Below are positions 56,021 to 64,000 of a stretch of 64,000 nt of DNA, one piece after another (position 1 is the first letter of the stretch; each line of letters opens with the position of its first letter). The notes beneath the pieces are model-generated. The model was not told the origin of the DNA. It ran no database searches and worked only from the letters and a program-made list of their open reading frames with translations. The stretch is from Mycolicibacterium iranicum (GTDB lineage Bacteria; Actinomycetota; Actinomycetes; Mycobacteriales; Mycobacteriaceae). The stretch covers positions 52,856 to 116,855 of the forward strand of contig NZ_JACHVU010000014.1 of NCBI RefSeq assembly GCF_014190915.1, in the 5' to 3' direction. The position numbers and the translations under genes are program-made.

Positions 56021-57484
56021 CTAGAGCGTCAGGCCCGGGTACAGCGGATTGGCGTCCAGAAGCTCGGCCGCGGCGGCCCGCACGCGCTCCGCCGTGCCGT
56101 CGGCGAGGGTGTACTTCGCCTTCGACGGGCCGTTCGGTCCCGCGGCGGGCTGCGTGTTGCTGAGCACCTCGACGACCAGCTCGGCGACCCGGTCGAATTC
56201 GTCGGCGCCGAACCCGCGCGTCGTGAGCGCCGGTGAGCCGAACCGGATGCCGCTGGTGTACCAGGCGCCGTTCGGGTCGGCCGGAATCGCATTGCGGTTG
56301 GTGACGATGCCGGAGTCCAGCAGCGCCGACTCGGCCTGCCTGCCGGTGAGGCCGAACGAGGTGACGTCCAGCAGGACCAGGTGGTTGTCGGTGCCGCCGG
56401 TGACGAGCGCTCCATCGCGCTTGACGAACCCGTCGGCCAGCGACTGGGCGTTGTCGGCGACGGCCTGGGCATAGGTGCGGAACTCGGGCTGACGGGCCTC
56501 GGCCAGCGCGACGGCCTTGGCGGCCATCACATGCGAGAGCGGTCCGCCCAGCACCATCGGGCAGCCCTTGTCGACGGCGGGCGCGAACTCCTCGGTCGCG
56601 AGCACCAGGCCGCCGCGCGGGCCGCGCAGCGACTTGTGCGTCGTCGTCGTGACCACGTGGGCGTGGGGCACCGGGTCCTCGTCGCCGGTGAACACCTTGC
56701 CCGCGACCAGCCCGGCGAAGTGCGCCATGTCGACCATCAGCGTCGCGCCGACCTCATCGGCGATCTCGCGCATCTTGGCGAAGTTGACCCGCCGCGGGTA
56801 GGCCGAATAGCCGGCGACCAGCACCAGCGGCTTGAACTCGCGGGCGGCGGAGGCGACGGCGTCGTAGTCGAGGAACCCGGTCACCGGGTCGGTGCCGTAC
56901 TGGCGCTGGTGGAACATCTTGCCCGAGATGTTGGGCCGGAAGCCGTGCGTCAGGTGCCCGCCGGTGTCCAGCGACATGCCCAGCAGCCGCTGGTTGCCCA
57001 TCTTGGCGCGCAGGGTCTCCCAGTCGGCCTCGGAGAGGTCGTTGACGTGCTTGGCGCCGAGCTCGGCCAGGCCCGGCGCCTCGACCCGGGTGGCCAGGAT
57101 CGCCCAGTAGGCGACCAGGTTGGCGTCGATCCCGGAGTGCGGTTGGGCGTAGGCGTACGGGGCGCCGAAGAGCTCGCGGGCGTGCTCGGCGGCCAGCGCC
57201 TCGACGGTGTCGACGTTCTGGCACGCGGCATAGAAGCGGTGCCCGACGGTGCCCTCGGCGTACTTGTCCGAGAACCAGGTGCCCATCGTCAGCAGCACAG
57301 CCGGCGAGGCGTAGTTCTCGCTGGCGATCAGCTTCAGCGAACTGCGTTGATCGGCAAGCTCTTTGCGGGTCGCGTCGGCGATGCGCGGCTCGACGGACTC
57401 GATCACCCGCAGTGCGGCCTGATAGGCCTCGCTCGAGGTGGCTGCGTAGTCGGCACCCTGGCCTGAGGCAGACGTGGAAGTCAT
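56021..57484 (-). CDS. glyA: Serine hydroxymethyltransferase, long form
   Basis: A 487-residue PLP enzyme that converts serine and tetrahydrofolate to glycine and methylene-THF. The PLP lysine lies in TTTTHKSLRGPRGG near residue 283; IASENYAS, GHRFYAACQNVD and HFAGLVAG are also present. The length is about 60 residues over the usual 425, with an N-terminal extension of about 35 residues and an insertion around residues 140-165. M. tuberculosis GlyA1 (Rv1093) at this locus is short, so this is a different subtype. Start ATG at 57482-57484. Confidence 0.93.
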   Translation of the reverse strand: MTSTSASGQGADYAATSSEAYQAALRVIESVEPRIADATRKELADQRSSLKLIASENYASPAVLLTMGTWFSDKYAEGTVGHRFYAACQNVDTVEALAAEHARELFGAPYAYAQPHSGIDANLVAYWAILATRVEAPGLAELGAKHVNDLSEADWETLRAKMGNQRLLGMSLDTGGHLTHGFRPNISGKMFHQRQYGTDPVTGFLDYDAVASAAREFKPLVLVAGYSAYPRRVNFAKMREIADEVGATLMVDMAHFAGLVAGKVFTGDEDPVPHAHVVTTTTHKSLRGPRGGLVLATEEFAPAVDKGCPMVLGGPLSHVMAAKAVALAEARQPEFRTYAQAVADNAQSLADGFVKRDGALVTGGTDNHLVLLDVTSFGLTGRQAESALLDSGIVTNRNAIPADPNGAWYTSGIRFGSPALTTRGFGADEFDRVAELVVEVLSNTQPAAGPNGPSKAKYTLADGTAERVRAAAAELLDANPLYPGLTL

Positions 57485-57575
57485 GCCCAGAAGCCTATCG
57501 GGCCTGCTGTTCGCCCACTTCTGCACCATGGCCGTAGCGGGCGCCCGGGCACGACCCTGACGCAGAAGTCGATCG

Positions 57576-58772
57576 TCAGGCGGCGCGCAGCGACGACGGG
57601 ATCAGGGGTTCATCGAGCAGCGTGCCGAAGCGCTCGGTCAGGGTGACGGTGTCGGGCCGGGCGTCGAGCCACCCGCGCAGCAGCCGGTAGCCCTCCACAT
57701 AAGTACTCGTGTAGGCCCGCCACAGCGGTGAGGACAGGAACCGCAGCATCTGGCGCGCCCGCTCGTCGTTGACCAGCAGCCACCGCTTCAGGAAGTCGAC
57801 GACGTCGTCGACGTCGCGGTGCTCGTCGTGCAGCATCAGCGCGGCGTCCTGACGGACGTCGGCGAGCGCGGCCGTCGCCTCCGAGATGGTCGCGGCCCGT
57901 TCCCCGTCGAATCGCAGGCCGAGGTCGGCGTAGATCTCGCCGGCCCAGCTTCCCCACTGCGGTCCGACCGCTGCGTAGAGCGCCAGGTCCGCCAGCCCCT
58001 CGGCCATCAGGCACTGCGGGGTGTTGACGAGGAAGATCGTCTGCTCGGCCTGACCTTTGCCCTCGACCAGGCCGGCCTCCTTGCGGCAGTGCTCGGTGTG
58101 GTGCCCGGGATAGGACTCGTGGGCCACGAGCCGCGGCAGGTTCGACATCTGCTGCTTGAGGTCGGCGTTGACCGCCACGGTCGACTGGTAGTCGCCGCGG
58201 TAGTAGTTGAAGCCCGACCACGGCTTGTCGGTGACCACCTCGTAGGTGATGGTCTCGCGGGCCGGCAGCGGGAAGGTGGCGCGCACGCGATCGCGCAGCG
58301 CGCTGGAGAACGCGTGGATGGCCTCCTTCAGGCGGGCGGGCGGGATCTCCTCCGACGCGCGGTGGGCCTGGATGCGCTCGGCCAGGGAGCCGGAACCGCC
58401 GAGAGCTTCGTCGAGCTGGACATGCGCCTCGCGGTACCGCTCCGGGTCGCCCTTGCTGATACGGACGTCGAAGTAGGCCAAGACCTCGTCGACGAAACCC
58501 ACCTCCTCGCCGGCGAACTTGCGGCCTGCGCAGGCCAGCGCGCGCAGGTGCGAGCCCACGAACGCCGCGCGGGCCTCGTCGAGTCCGGCCGGCAGTTCGG
58601 TCAGCAGCCGCTCGGCCTGGCGCGCCAGATCGGCGGGGTCGGGTTGCGGTTCGGACTGCACGGCTTGGCGCAGCGCGGGGTCGCCGGTGAAGGAGTCGAC
58701 GTAGCCTTCCTCGACCCTGTCGAAGCGCAGACCGAGCATCAGGTATTCACGGATCAGGGTGCCGGGCTCCAT
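57576..58772 (-). CDS. DUF885 family protein (putative metallopeptidase)
   Basis: A 398-residue helical protein of the DUF885 family with a zinc-binding motif HESYPGHHTEH near residues 214-224, a variant of HExxH with an extra histidine. DUF885 proteins are usually thought to be peptidases, sometimes exported; here no signal peptide is seen. Start ATG at 58770-58772. It is divergent from coaA with 30 bases between. Confidence 0.87.
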   Translation of the reverse strand: MEPGTLIREYLMLGLRFDRVEEGYVDSFTGDPALRQAVQSEPQPDPADLARQAERLLTELPAGLDEARAAFVGSHLRALACAGRKFAGEEVGFVDEVLAYFDVRISKGDPERYREAHVQLDEALGGSGSLAERIQAHRASEEIPPARLKEAIHAFSSALRDRVRATFPLPARETITYEVVTDKPWSGFNYYRGDYQSTVAVNADLKQQMSNLPRLVAHESYPGHHTEHCRKEAGLVEGKGQAEQTIFLVNTPQCLMAEGLADLALYAAVGPQWGSWAGEIYADLGLRFDGERAATISEATAALADVRQDAALMLHDEHRDVDDVVDFLKRWLLVNDERARQMLRFLSSPLWRAYTSTYVEGYRLLRGWLDARPDTVTLTERFGTLLDEPLIPSSLRAA

Positions 58773-58802
58773 ATGTACAAAGCTAACTGCAAGACTGTGC
58801 CC

Positions 58803-59753
58803 ATGGCGCGGCTGAGCGACCCCAGCCCCTACGTGGAGTTCGATAGAACCCAATGGCGGGCGCTTCGCATGTCGACGCCGCTGAAGCTGACCGAGGACGA
58901 GTTGGTCCGGCTGCGGGGTCTGGGCGAGAAGATCGACCTCCTCGAGGTCGAAGAGGTCTACCTGCCGCTGGCGCGGCTCATCCACCTCCAGGTGGCGGCG
59001 CGGCAGGCGTTGTTCGCGACCACCGCGCACTTCCTCGGCGATTCGAACGGCGAGCCGAGCCAGAACCCGGACCGCCCGGTGCCGTTCGTGATCGGCGTCG
59101 CGGGCAGTGTCGCGGTGGGCAAGTCGACGACGGCCCGCGTGCTGCAGGCGCTGCTGGCGCGTTGGGAGCACCACCCCCGCGTCGACCTCGTCACCACCGA
59201 CGGCTTCCTCTACCCCAACGCCGAGCTGTCACGACGTAACCTGATGCATCGCAAGGGTTTTCCGGAGAGCTACGACCGCAGGGGTCTCATGCGGTTCGTC
59301 ACCGCGGTGAAGTCGGGGTCGGATGCGGCCTGCGCCCCGGTGTATTCGCATCTGCTCTACGACATCGTGCCGGGTGAGAAGCAGATCATCGAGCACCCCG
59401 ACATCCTGATCCTCGAGGGCCTCAACGTGCTGCAGACGGGTCCGGCGCTGATGGTGTCCGACCTGTTCGACTTCTCGGTCTACGTCGACGCCCGCATCGA
59501 GGACATCGAGAACTGGTACATCTCGCGGTTCCTGTCGATGCGGGCCGGGGCGTTCGCCGACCCGGCCTCGCACTTCCACCACTATTCGACGTTGACCGAC
59601 GAGCAGGCCGTGTTCGCCGCCCGCGACATCTGGCATTCGATCAACCGCCCCAATCTGATCGACAACATCCTGCCGACCCGGCCGCGGGCGACGCTTGTGC
59701 TGCGCAAGGACTCCGACCACTCGATCAACCGGCTGCGGCTGCGCAAGCTCTGA
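58803..59753 (+). CDS. coaA: Type I pantothenate kinase
   Basis: A 316-residue CoaA that phosphorylates pantothenate in the first step of coenzyme A synthesis. The P-loop GVAGSVAVGKST is at residues 98-109, followed by DGFLYPN and RKGFPESYD. Start ATG at 58803. Only 30 bases separate it from the divergent DUF885 gene, so the message is likely leaderless or nearly so. Locus as Rv1092c. Confidence 0.96.
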   Translation: MARLSDPSPYVEFDRTQWRALRMSTPLKLTEDELVRLRGLGEKIDLLEVEEVYLPLARLIHLQVAARQALFATTAHFLGDSNGEPSQNPDRPVPFVIGVAGSVAVGKSTTARVLQALLARWEHHPRVDLVTTDGFLYPNAELSRRNLMHRKGFPESYDRRGLMRFVTAVKSGSDAACAPVYSHLLYDIVPGEKQIIEHPDILILEGLNVLQTGPALMVSDLFDFSVYVDARIEDIENWYISRFLSMRAGAFADPASHFHHYSTLTDEQAVFAARDIWHSINRPNLIDNILPTRPRATLVLRKDSDHSINRLRLRKL

Positions 59754-59775
59754 GGGCAGGGGCGCGCTCTCAGAG
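59748..59775. terminator. Inverted repeat between convergent stops
   Basis: CTCTGAG (59748-59754) and CTCAGAG (59769-59775) pair perfectly around a 14-base loop covering the coaA stop and the stop of the convergent membrane gene. Weak bidirectional terminator candidate. Confidence 0.35.
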
Positions 59776-60171
59776 TCGTCGCAGGCCGATGTACTGCACC
59801 GTGCCGATCACCGCGGTGTAGAGCGCACCGCCGAGCAGCAGCGCCACCCCCCAGCCGGTCAGCGGCCAGATGCCGGCCACCTCGGCTCCAACGAAGCCGA
59901 CCGTGAACAGTGCGTTGGCGGTGATGGTCGCGATCGCGCCGGGGCGGACCCGGTCGCGACCGGCCAGCCAGTACACGACGACGCCGTAGACCAAGAAGAA
60001 CACGCCGAGGGCGTACTCGACGGCCACCGGCACGCCCGTCGCCGAGGAGAGCCAGCCCGCGGCGGCGACGAACGGCACCCCGGTGATCCCGACCAGGACG
60101 GCGTCGAGGCGCATCGCGAAGCGGACCAGGGAGTCCCTGGTACCTGTCGTGGAGGCGGTCACTGCGGTCAT
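59770..60171 (-). CDS. Four-helix membrane protein, paralogue 1
   Basis: A 133-residue protein with four hydrophobic helices (about 18-38, 45-65, 75-95, 105-125) and an early LVRFAMRLDAVLVGITGVPF motif. It is a tandem paralogue of the gene at 60254-60670, sharing the same order of helices and the R(F/V)AMRxDA motif. Function unknown; resembles small mycobacterial integral membrane proteins. Start ATG at 60169-60171. Confidence 0.8.
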   Translation of the reverse strand: MTAVTASTTGTRDSLVRFAMRLDAVLVGITGVPFVAAAGWLSSATGVPVAVEYALGVFFLVYGVVVYWLAGRDRVRPGAIATITANALFTVGFVGAEVAGIWPLTGWGVALLLGGALYTAVIGTVQYIGLRRL

Positions 60172-60253
60172 CGTGCGTTCCCTTCTGTTGTGGGTGAGGT
60201 GACCGGTACCGGAGTCGACGCCACGACCTCTTGTGACGGCGACTCCGGACCAG

Positions 60254-60670
60254 TCATGCGGGGGTGCGGCGCACCCCGAGGTACTGCAGGTAGGCGAAGC
60301 CCACCGTGACTGCGGCGAACGCGACGGTGGCCGCCGCGCCGAACGGGGTCAGCGGAAGCCACCCGGCAGCGAGCACGACGGCCACCGCCACCGTGAACAT
60401 CACGTTGCCGATCAGCACGGCGACGCCGACGCGGCGGATGTTGCGCAACCGGGCCGCGCTGTAGAGCAGGGCGCCATACGCGACGAGCGCCGAGCCGGAA
60501 AACCATTCGGCCGTCGGGCTCAGACCGGAGAGCTCTGAGAGGGGGTCCGCGGCCATCGCGACGAACAGACCCAGCCCGGCACACAAGGTGGCGTCGGCGC
60601 GCATCGCGACGCGCAGCAGCTGCGTGTCGGTGGGGGTGGCCCGTGGGTGCCGGGTGGTGATGGCGGTCAT
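60254..60670 (-). CDS. Four-helix membrane protein, paralogue 2
   Basis: A 138-residue protein with four hydrophobic helices and LLRVAMRADATLCAGLGLFV near the N-terminus. It is a paralogue of the next gene downstream on the same strand; the two probably arose by tandem duplication and may form a hetero-oligomer. Start ATG at 60668-60670. Function unknown. Confidence 0.8.
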   Translation of the reverse strand: MTAITTRHPRATPTDTQLLRVAMRADATLCAGLGLFVAMAADPLSELSGLSPTAEWFSGSALVAYGALLYSAARLRNIRRVGVAVLIGNVMFTVAVAVVLAAGWLPLTPFGAAATVAFAAVTVGFAYLQYLGVRRTPA

Positions 60671-60739
60671 GTCACCGAGCGTGCTCGCGCAGCACTGCCA
60701 GGTCTGCACCGACTACTGCCAGTTACTGCCAGCCGCAGG

Positions 60740-62089
60740 TCAGCGGGCCGTGACGAGGTTGCTGCGCAGGTCGGTGGCGATGACGCGGGCGGCCGCGTTC
60801 TGCCAGTTGTGCAGCGACCGCTGCGGCACCTCGGTGACGAACCACTGCCAAGCCTGTCGGGCGAGCGGGTCCAGCCCGGCGGCCGTCGCGTTCTGGGCAT
60901 AGGCGCGCACGCCAGCGACGTACGGGAAGTACAGCGAGTTGTAGTGGCGCCACTGTTCGGTGGTGCCGAAATCCGCGCCGTCACGTGGCTTGAGACCGGC
61001 GATGCGTTCGGCCAGCAGGGCCCGCAGCTCGTTGGCGCGTTCCAGCGGCTGGTCCGGGGCGCCGCGCAGCGCGAGGCGCTCGTCGATGACGGGCAACGCG
61101 GTCAGCGGGCTGGCGACGAGCTTGGACAGATCGCCGTAGTGCCCGAGCGCGCGGCGGGTGACCCGCACGAACGTCTCCTCGTCCATGCCGTCGAGCGGGC
61201 TCGCCGAACGCAGGGGCAGCGCGGCCTCGGTGCTGCGCAGGGCCGCCCGGTCGGCGCGCAGGTCCGGCGACCGGGAGAACGCCAGCCGGTCGAGCAGGCC
61301 CGCGAGGGGGTCGGCCAGCACGTTGATGGCAATCGCGACGGCCAGGCTGGTGAACAGCAGCACCGCCAACGTGGTGCTCTGGCCCGCCACCGCCAGGCCG
61401 ATGAGCACCTGCGCACCGAACAGGACGGCCACGACCATCGTGCCGACGAAGGACCTCAGCATGTCCTTGCGCAGCGCCTGGCCCTCGTCGAACGCGTCGC
61501 CGATCGCCACCGCGACGCCGAGCAACGCGACGTCGAAACCGGTCGACGCGAGCGCCAGCCAGCTGGGCACCAGACCCAGCGGGATCACCAGGATCGCGTT
61601 GCCCAGGGCGAAGAACAGCGTCGCGACGACGACGAAACCGACGACCGGGCCCGGCTGGGAGCGTCGCACCACGGTGTTGATCATCGCGCCGACGGCGGGT
61701 ATCGACACCGCCGCGAACATCACCCAGTGGCCCAGCCGCAGCGGACCTTCGACGCCGCCGGCGAGCGTCGCGCCGAGGAACGCGACCGCGGCCACGGCGG
61801 CCACCACCCCCGCCTCTCCCGCTCGGCTCCGCAACGTGTCGTGGGACCGCGAGAGCTCCAGCAGCACGGCGAACCACGCGATACCCGGCACCGCGACGAG
61901 GTAGATCTCGACGCGGCTGAGCATCTCGGACCCGCTGATCACCCGGACCGCGTCCAGCGCGACGACCGCCGCGAAGCTCGTCAGCCCGATCGCGGCGAGC
62001 ACCAGCGTCGGCTTGCGCGGGTCACGCGCCAGCAGGTAGAGGCCCAGCCACCAGCTCAGCGCGAACACCAGAGCGGAGAGAGTAGCCAT
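60740..62089 (-). CDS. Multi-pass membrane protein with soluble C-terminal domain
   Basis: A 449-residue protein: about eight helices in the first 260 residues (with SWWLGLYLLARDPRKP at the N-terminus), then a soluble helical domain of about 190 residues. The N-terminal region resembles the membrane part of histidine-kinase-like 7TM sensors, but no kinase is present. Start ATG at 62087-62089 with AGGAC upstream. It lies 11 bases downstream of the prenyl synthase gene and is probably in its operon. Family not recognised. Confidence 0.75.
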   Translation of the reverse strand: MATLSALVFALSWWLGLYLLARDPRKPTLVLAAIGLTSFAAVVALDAVRVISGSEMLSRVEIYLVAVPGIAWFAVLLELSRSHDTLRSRAGEAGVVAAVAAVAFLGATLAGGVEGPLRLGHWVMFAAVSIPAVGAMINTVVRRSQPGPVVGFVVVATLFFALGNAILVIPLGLVPSWLALASTGFDVALLGVAVAIGDAFDEGQALRKDMLRSFVGTMVVAVLFGAQVLIGLAVAGQSTTLAVLLFTSLAVAIAINVLADPLAGLLDRLAFSRSPDLRADRAALRSTEAALPLRSASPLDGMDEETFVRVTRRALGHYGDLSKLVASPLTALPVIDERLALRGAPDQPLERANELRALLAERIAGLKPRDGADFGTTEQWRHYNSLYFPYVAGVRAYAQNATAAGLDPLARQAWQWFVTEVPQRSLHNWQNAAARVIATDLRSNLVTAR

Positions 62090-62100
62090 GGCCGGCAGTC

Positions 62101-62892
62101 CTAGCGTCCGTAGCGTCGGTGCCTGGCGCTGTAGTCGCGCAGCGCCCGCAGGAAGTCCACCCGGCGGAACTCCGGCCAGTACGCCTCGGTGAACCACATC
62201 TCCGAATACGCGCTCTGCCACAGCAGGAACCCGGACAGCCGCTGCTCCCCCGATGTCCGGATCACGAGATCGGGGTCCGGTTGGCCCGAGGTGTAGAGGT
62301 TCTCCGAAATGGCTTCGGCGGTGACCGATTCGATCAGTTTGTCGCCGCTGACGCCGTTGGCGAGTTCCTTGCCCAGCAGTGCGCGCACGGCGTCGACGAT
62401 CTCCTGGCGGCCCCCGTAGCCGACCGCGACGTTGACGTGGAACGAGCCGCCGTTGCCGTCGGTCGACCGGACGGCATCGCGAAGCCGACGGGCCGACTCC
62501 TCGCCGATCAGCTCGAGGTCCCCGACGGTGCGGACGCTCCACTGGTTGGCCGGCGCGCAGATCTCCTCGACGACCTCGGTGATGATCTCGATCAGCGTGG
62601 CCAGCTCGCCGCGGTCGCGCTGCAGGTTCTCGGTGGACAGCAGATAGACCGTGGCCATCTCGATGCCGGCTTCGTGGCACCAGCGCAGCATCTCGGCGAT
62701 CTTGCCGGCGCCGACGCGGTAGCCGTAGCTGACGTCATCGTGGCCGAGCTCACGTGCCCACCGCCGGTTGCCGTCGCACAGAACGGCAATATGACGGGGA
62801 AGGTCGGATCGCTTGAGTGACAACCCCTGACGCAGCCGCATCTCGTAGAGCCGGTACATCGGCTCCTTGAGTCGCCGCGGAATGAGGTCCAC
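62101..62892 (-). CDS. uppS: Z-prenyl diphosphate synthase (Rv1086-like, UppS family)
   Basis: A 263-residue cis-prenyltransferase. Asp40 (CDGNRRWAR) is the catalytic acid region; RTSGEQRLSGFLLWQSAYSEMWF is the C-terminal signature. It is very close to Rv1086, which makes the short Z-farnesyl diphosphate primer used for decaprenyl phosphate, so that product is likely, not the long chain. Start GTG at 62890-62892 (VDLIPRRLKEP). Divergent from the hemolysin III gene with 56 bases between. Confidence 0.93.
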   Translation of the reverse strand: MDLIPRRLKEPMYRLYEMRLRQGLSLKRSDLPRHIAVLCDGNRRWARELGHDDVSYGYRVGAGKIAEMLRWCHEAGIEMATVYLLSTENLQRDRGELATLIEIITEVVEEICAPANQWSVRTVGDLELIGEESARRLRDAVRSTDGNGGSFHVNVAVGYGGRQEIVDAVRALLGKELANGVSGDKLIESVTAEAISENLYTSGQPDPDLVIRTSGEQRLSGFLLWQSAYSEMWFTEAYWPEFRRVDFLRALRDYSARHRRYGR

Positions 62893-62948
62893 GATGTTCC
62901 AGACTACTGTGACGCGAGGAAGCCCCAAGGGCAGTCAGCGGAGGTGAA

Positions 62949-63677
62949 ATGCCGACATCGCTCGAACCGTGGTACTCGGCCGATTCGTCGCGAGGACCCG
63001 AGGACCTTCCCGAAGCGGTCGCCGAAGGCGTCGCCCAGTTCCTGGGCAAGCCGCGGCTGCGCGGATGGATCCACGTGTACTCGGCGGTCATCGCGGTCAT
63101 CTGCGGTGCCACGCTGGTCGCGGTGTCGTGGTCGGTGGTCTCGACGCGCGCCGGCATCGCCACGCTGATCTACACGCTGACGATCGTCGCCATGTTCGCC
63201 GTCAGCGGCACCTATCACCGGGTGAACTGGACGTCGGCCAACGCGCGCAAGTGGATGAAGCGCGCCGACCATTCGATGATCTTCGTGTTCATCGCCGGCA
63301 GTTACACGCCGTTCGCGCTGCTGGCGGTGGGCGACGACGGCATGGTGCTGTTCTGGATCGTGTGGGGCGGCGCACTGGCCGGGGTGGCGCTGAAGATGCT
63401 GTGGCCGTCGTCGCCGCGCTGGCTCGGCGTGCCGCTCTACATCCTGTTGGGGTGGGTCGCGGTCTGGTTCATCGGCCCGATCATGGAGGGCGCGGGCGTC
63501 GCGGCGGTGGTGCTGCTGATCGTCGGCGGCGCGCTCTACAGCATCGGCGGCGTGCTCTATGCGCTGAAGTGGCCCAACCCGTGGCCCACCACGTTCGGGC
63601 ACCACGAGTTCTTCCATGCGTGCACTGCCGTCGCGGCGATCTGCCACTACATCGCGATGTGGTTCGCCGTCTTCTGA
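62949..63677 (+). CDS. Hemolysin III/PAQR family membrane protein
   Basis: A 242-residue seven-helix protein of the HlyIII/PAQR family. The metal-site motifs are present: SGTYHRVNW near residue 85-93, an Asp-His (RADHSMIF) in the third helix, and HEFFHACTAVAAICHY near the C-terminus, giving the expected histidines and Asp. Such proteins act in membrane homeostasis or as hydrolases. Start ATG at 62949 with GGAGGTG upstream. Locus as Rv1085c. Confidence 0.93.
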   Translation: MPTSLEPWYSADSSRGPEDLPEAVAEGVAQFLGKPRLRGWIHVYSAVIAVICGATLVAVSWSVVSTRAGIATLIYTLTIVAMFAVSGTYHRVNWTSANARKWMKRADHSMIFVFIAGSYTPFALLAVGDDGMVLFWIVWGGALAGVALKMLWPSSPRWLGVPLYILLGWVAVWFIGPIMEGAGVAAVVLLIVGGALYSIGGVLYALKWPNPWPTTFGHHEFFHACTAVAAICHYIAMWFAVF

Positions 63678-64000
63678 CACCCCGCCCCTTGCCACCCCTC
63701 ACCGCTCACCGCGAGCGTGCGTGTCTGCAGCCAACACGCCGCGCCAATGCGAGAGTTTGCGCACGCTCGCGAGGCGCGCTCGACACACTCCACGCACGCT
63801 CGCGACCGCAGGCCCGGCTTATTCCACGCACCCTCGCGACCGTAGGCCCACGCGGGGCCCGACGCGCTCAAGACACCCCACGGAACCTTCCCCGCGACGC
63901 CCACACCGTCTCGCCGCGAGCGTGCGCGAACTCCCGTTGCTGACCGGCGAGTTGCCCGCAGACACGCACGCTCGCGGACAACGAAAGGGGCTAGGGGGAA
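63678..64000. repeat. Intergenic repeat region with CGCGAGCGTGCG elements
   Basis: No gene is supported here. The element CCGCGAGCGTGCGTGTCTGC (63709-63728) occurs again in exact inverse at 63958-63977. Between them, shorter copies of GCACGCTCGCG or its inverse appear at about 63760-63771, 63793-63804 (and a one-base variant at about 63827), and 63914-63927. The region may form several hairpins or be a small degenerate mobile sequence. Confidence 0.65.

Overview
This is a GC-rich chromosomal segment from a mycobacterium, most likely a fast-growing environmental (Mycolicibacterium-type) species. The evidence is gene content and order. From about 33.4 kb to the right end the window follows, in inverted orientation and with gaps, the M. 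tuberculosis block Rv1112 to Rv1085c: ychF, Rv1111c-like, ispH, Rv1109c-like, xseA-xseB, 3beta-HSD, AI-2E permease, DUF4245, glpX, fum, deacetylase, phoH2, desA2, glyA, coaA, Z-prenyl synthase, hemolysin III. The left edge carries homologues of Rv1144 and Rv1143 (mcr). Orphan Mce-associated proteins, many short-chain dehydrogenases, F420-type (DDN) and WS/DGAT proteins also fit. All comparisons with other genomes are from memory; no search was run. I saw no rRNA, tRNA, CRISPR array, transposase or integrase.

Layout. 0-3 kb: a four-unit tandem repeat made of coupled minicistrons, an HSD10-like dehydrogenase, mcr and a divergent crotonase. 3-9 kb: an efflux permease, a CAAX protease, an epimerase-like protein, a gamma-carbonic-anhydrase-like protein, a dehydrogenase with a TetR regulator, and a secreted fasciclin protein. 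9-17 kb: a beta-oxidation set (thiolase, crotonase, acyl-CoA dehydrogenase), a CoA-transferase with a divergent FadR-type regulator, a large membrane protein under a probable KstR box, and DoxX. 17-22 kb: WS/DGAT-like acyltransferase, dehydrogenase, two orphan Mce-associated proteins, a VOC protein and a TetR. 22-26.4 kb: a hydrolase, a kinase-aminotransferase fusion and an epoxide-hydrolase-like protein in one operon. 26.4-34.5 kb is accessory: lipocalin-like protein, adenylate cyclase, papain-like protein, several small proteins, DDN-type protein, Imm5-like immunity protein, and a DUF1254 gene that sits inside what looks like the 3' end of ychF. 34.5-64 kb is mostly the conserved core block, interrupted by a GGDEF-EAL protein, hydrolases and sterol/lipid dehydrogenases.

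Themes. Lipid and sterol catabolism dominates. Three exact matches to the KstR consensus (TnnAACnnGTTnnA) lie upstream of the DUF3556-type membrane gene, the 3beta-HSD gene and a dehydrogenase pair. Many adjacent genes overlap by ATGA or GTGA, so translational coupling is frequent. Two families of long palindromes occupy intergenic spaces; in one family two copies differ by a compensatory base-pair swap.

Most unusual items: the reiterated 11-residue minicistrons at the left edge, the DUF1254 insertion with duplication of the ychF tail, the covarying palindromes, and the fused kinase/phospho-lyase-like enzyme.
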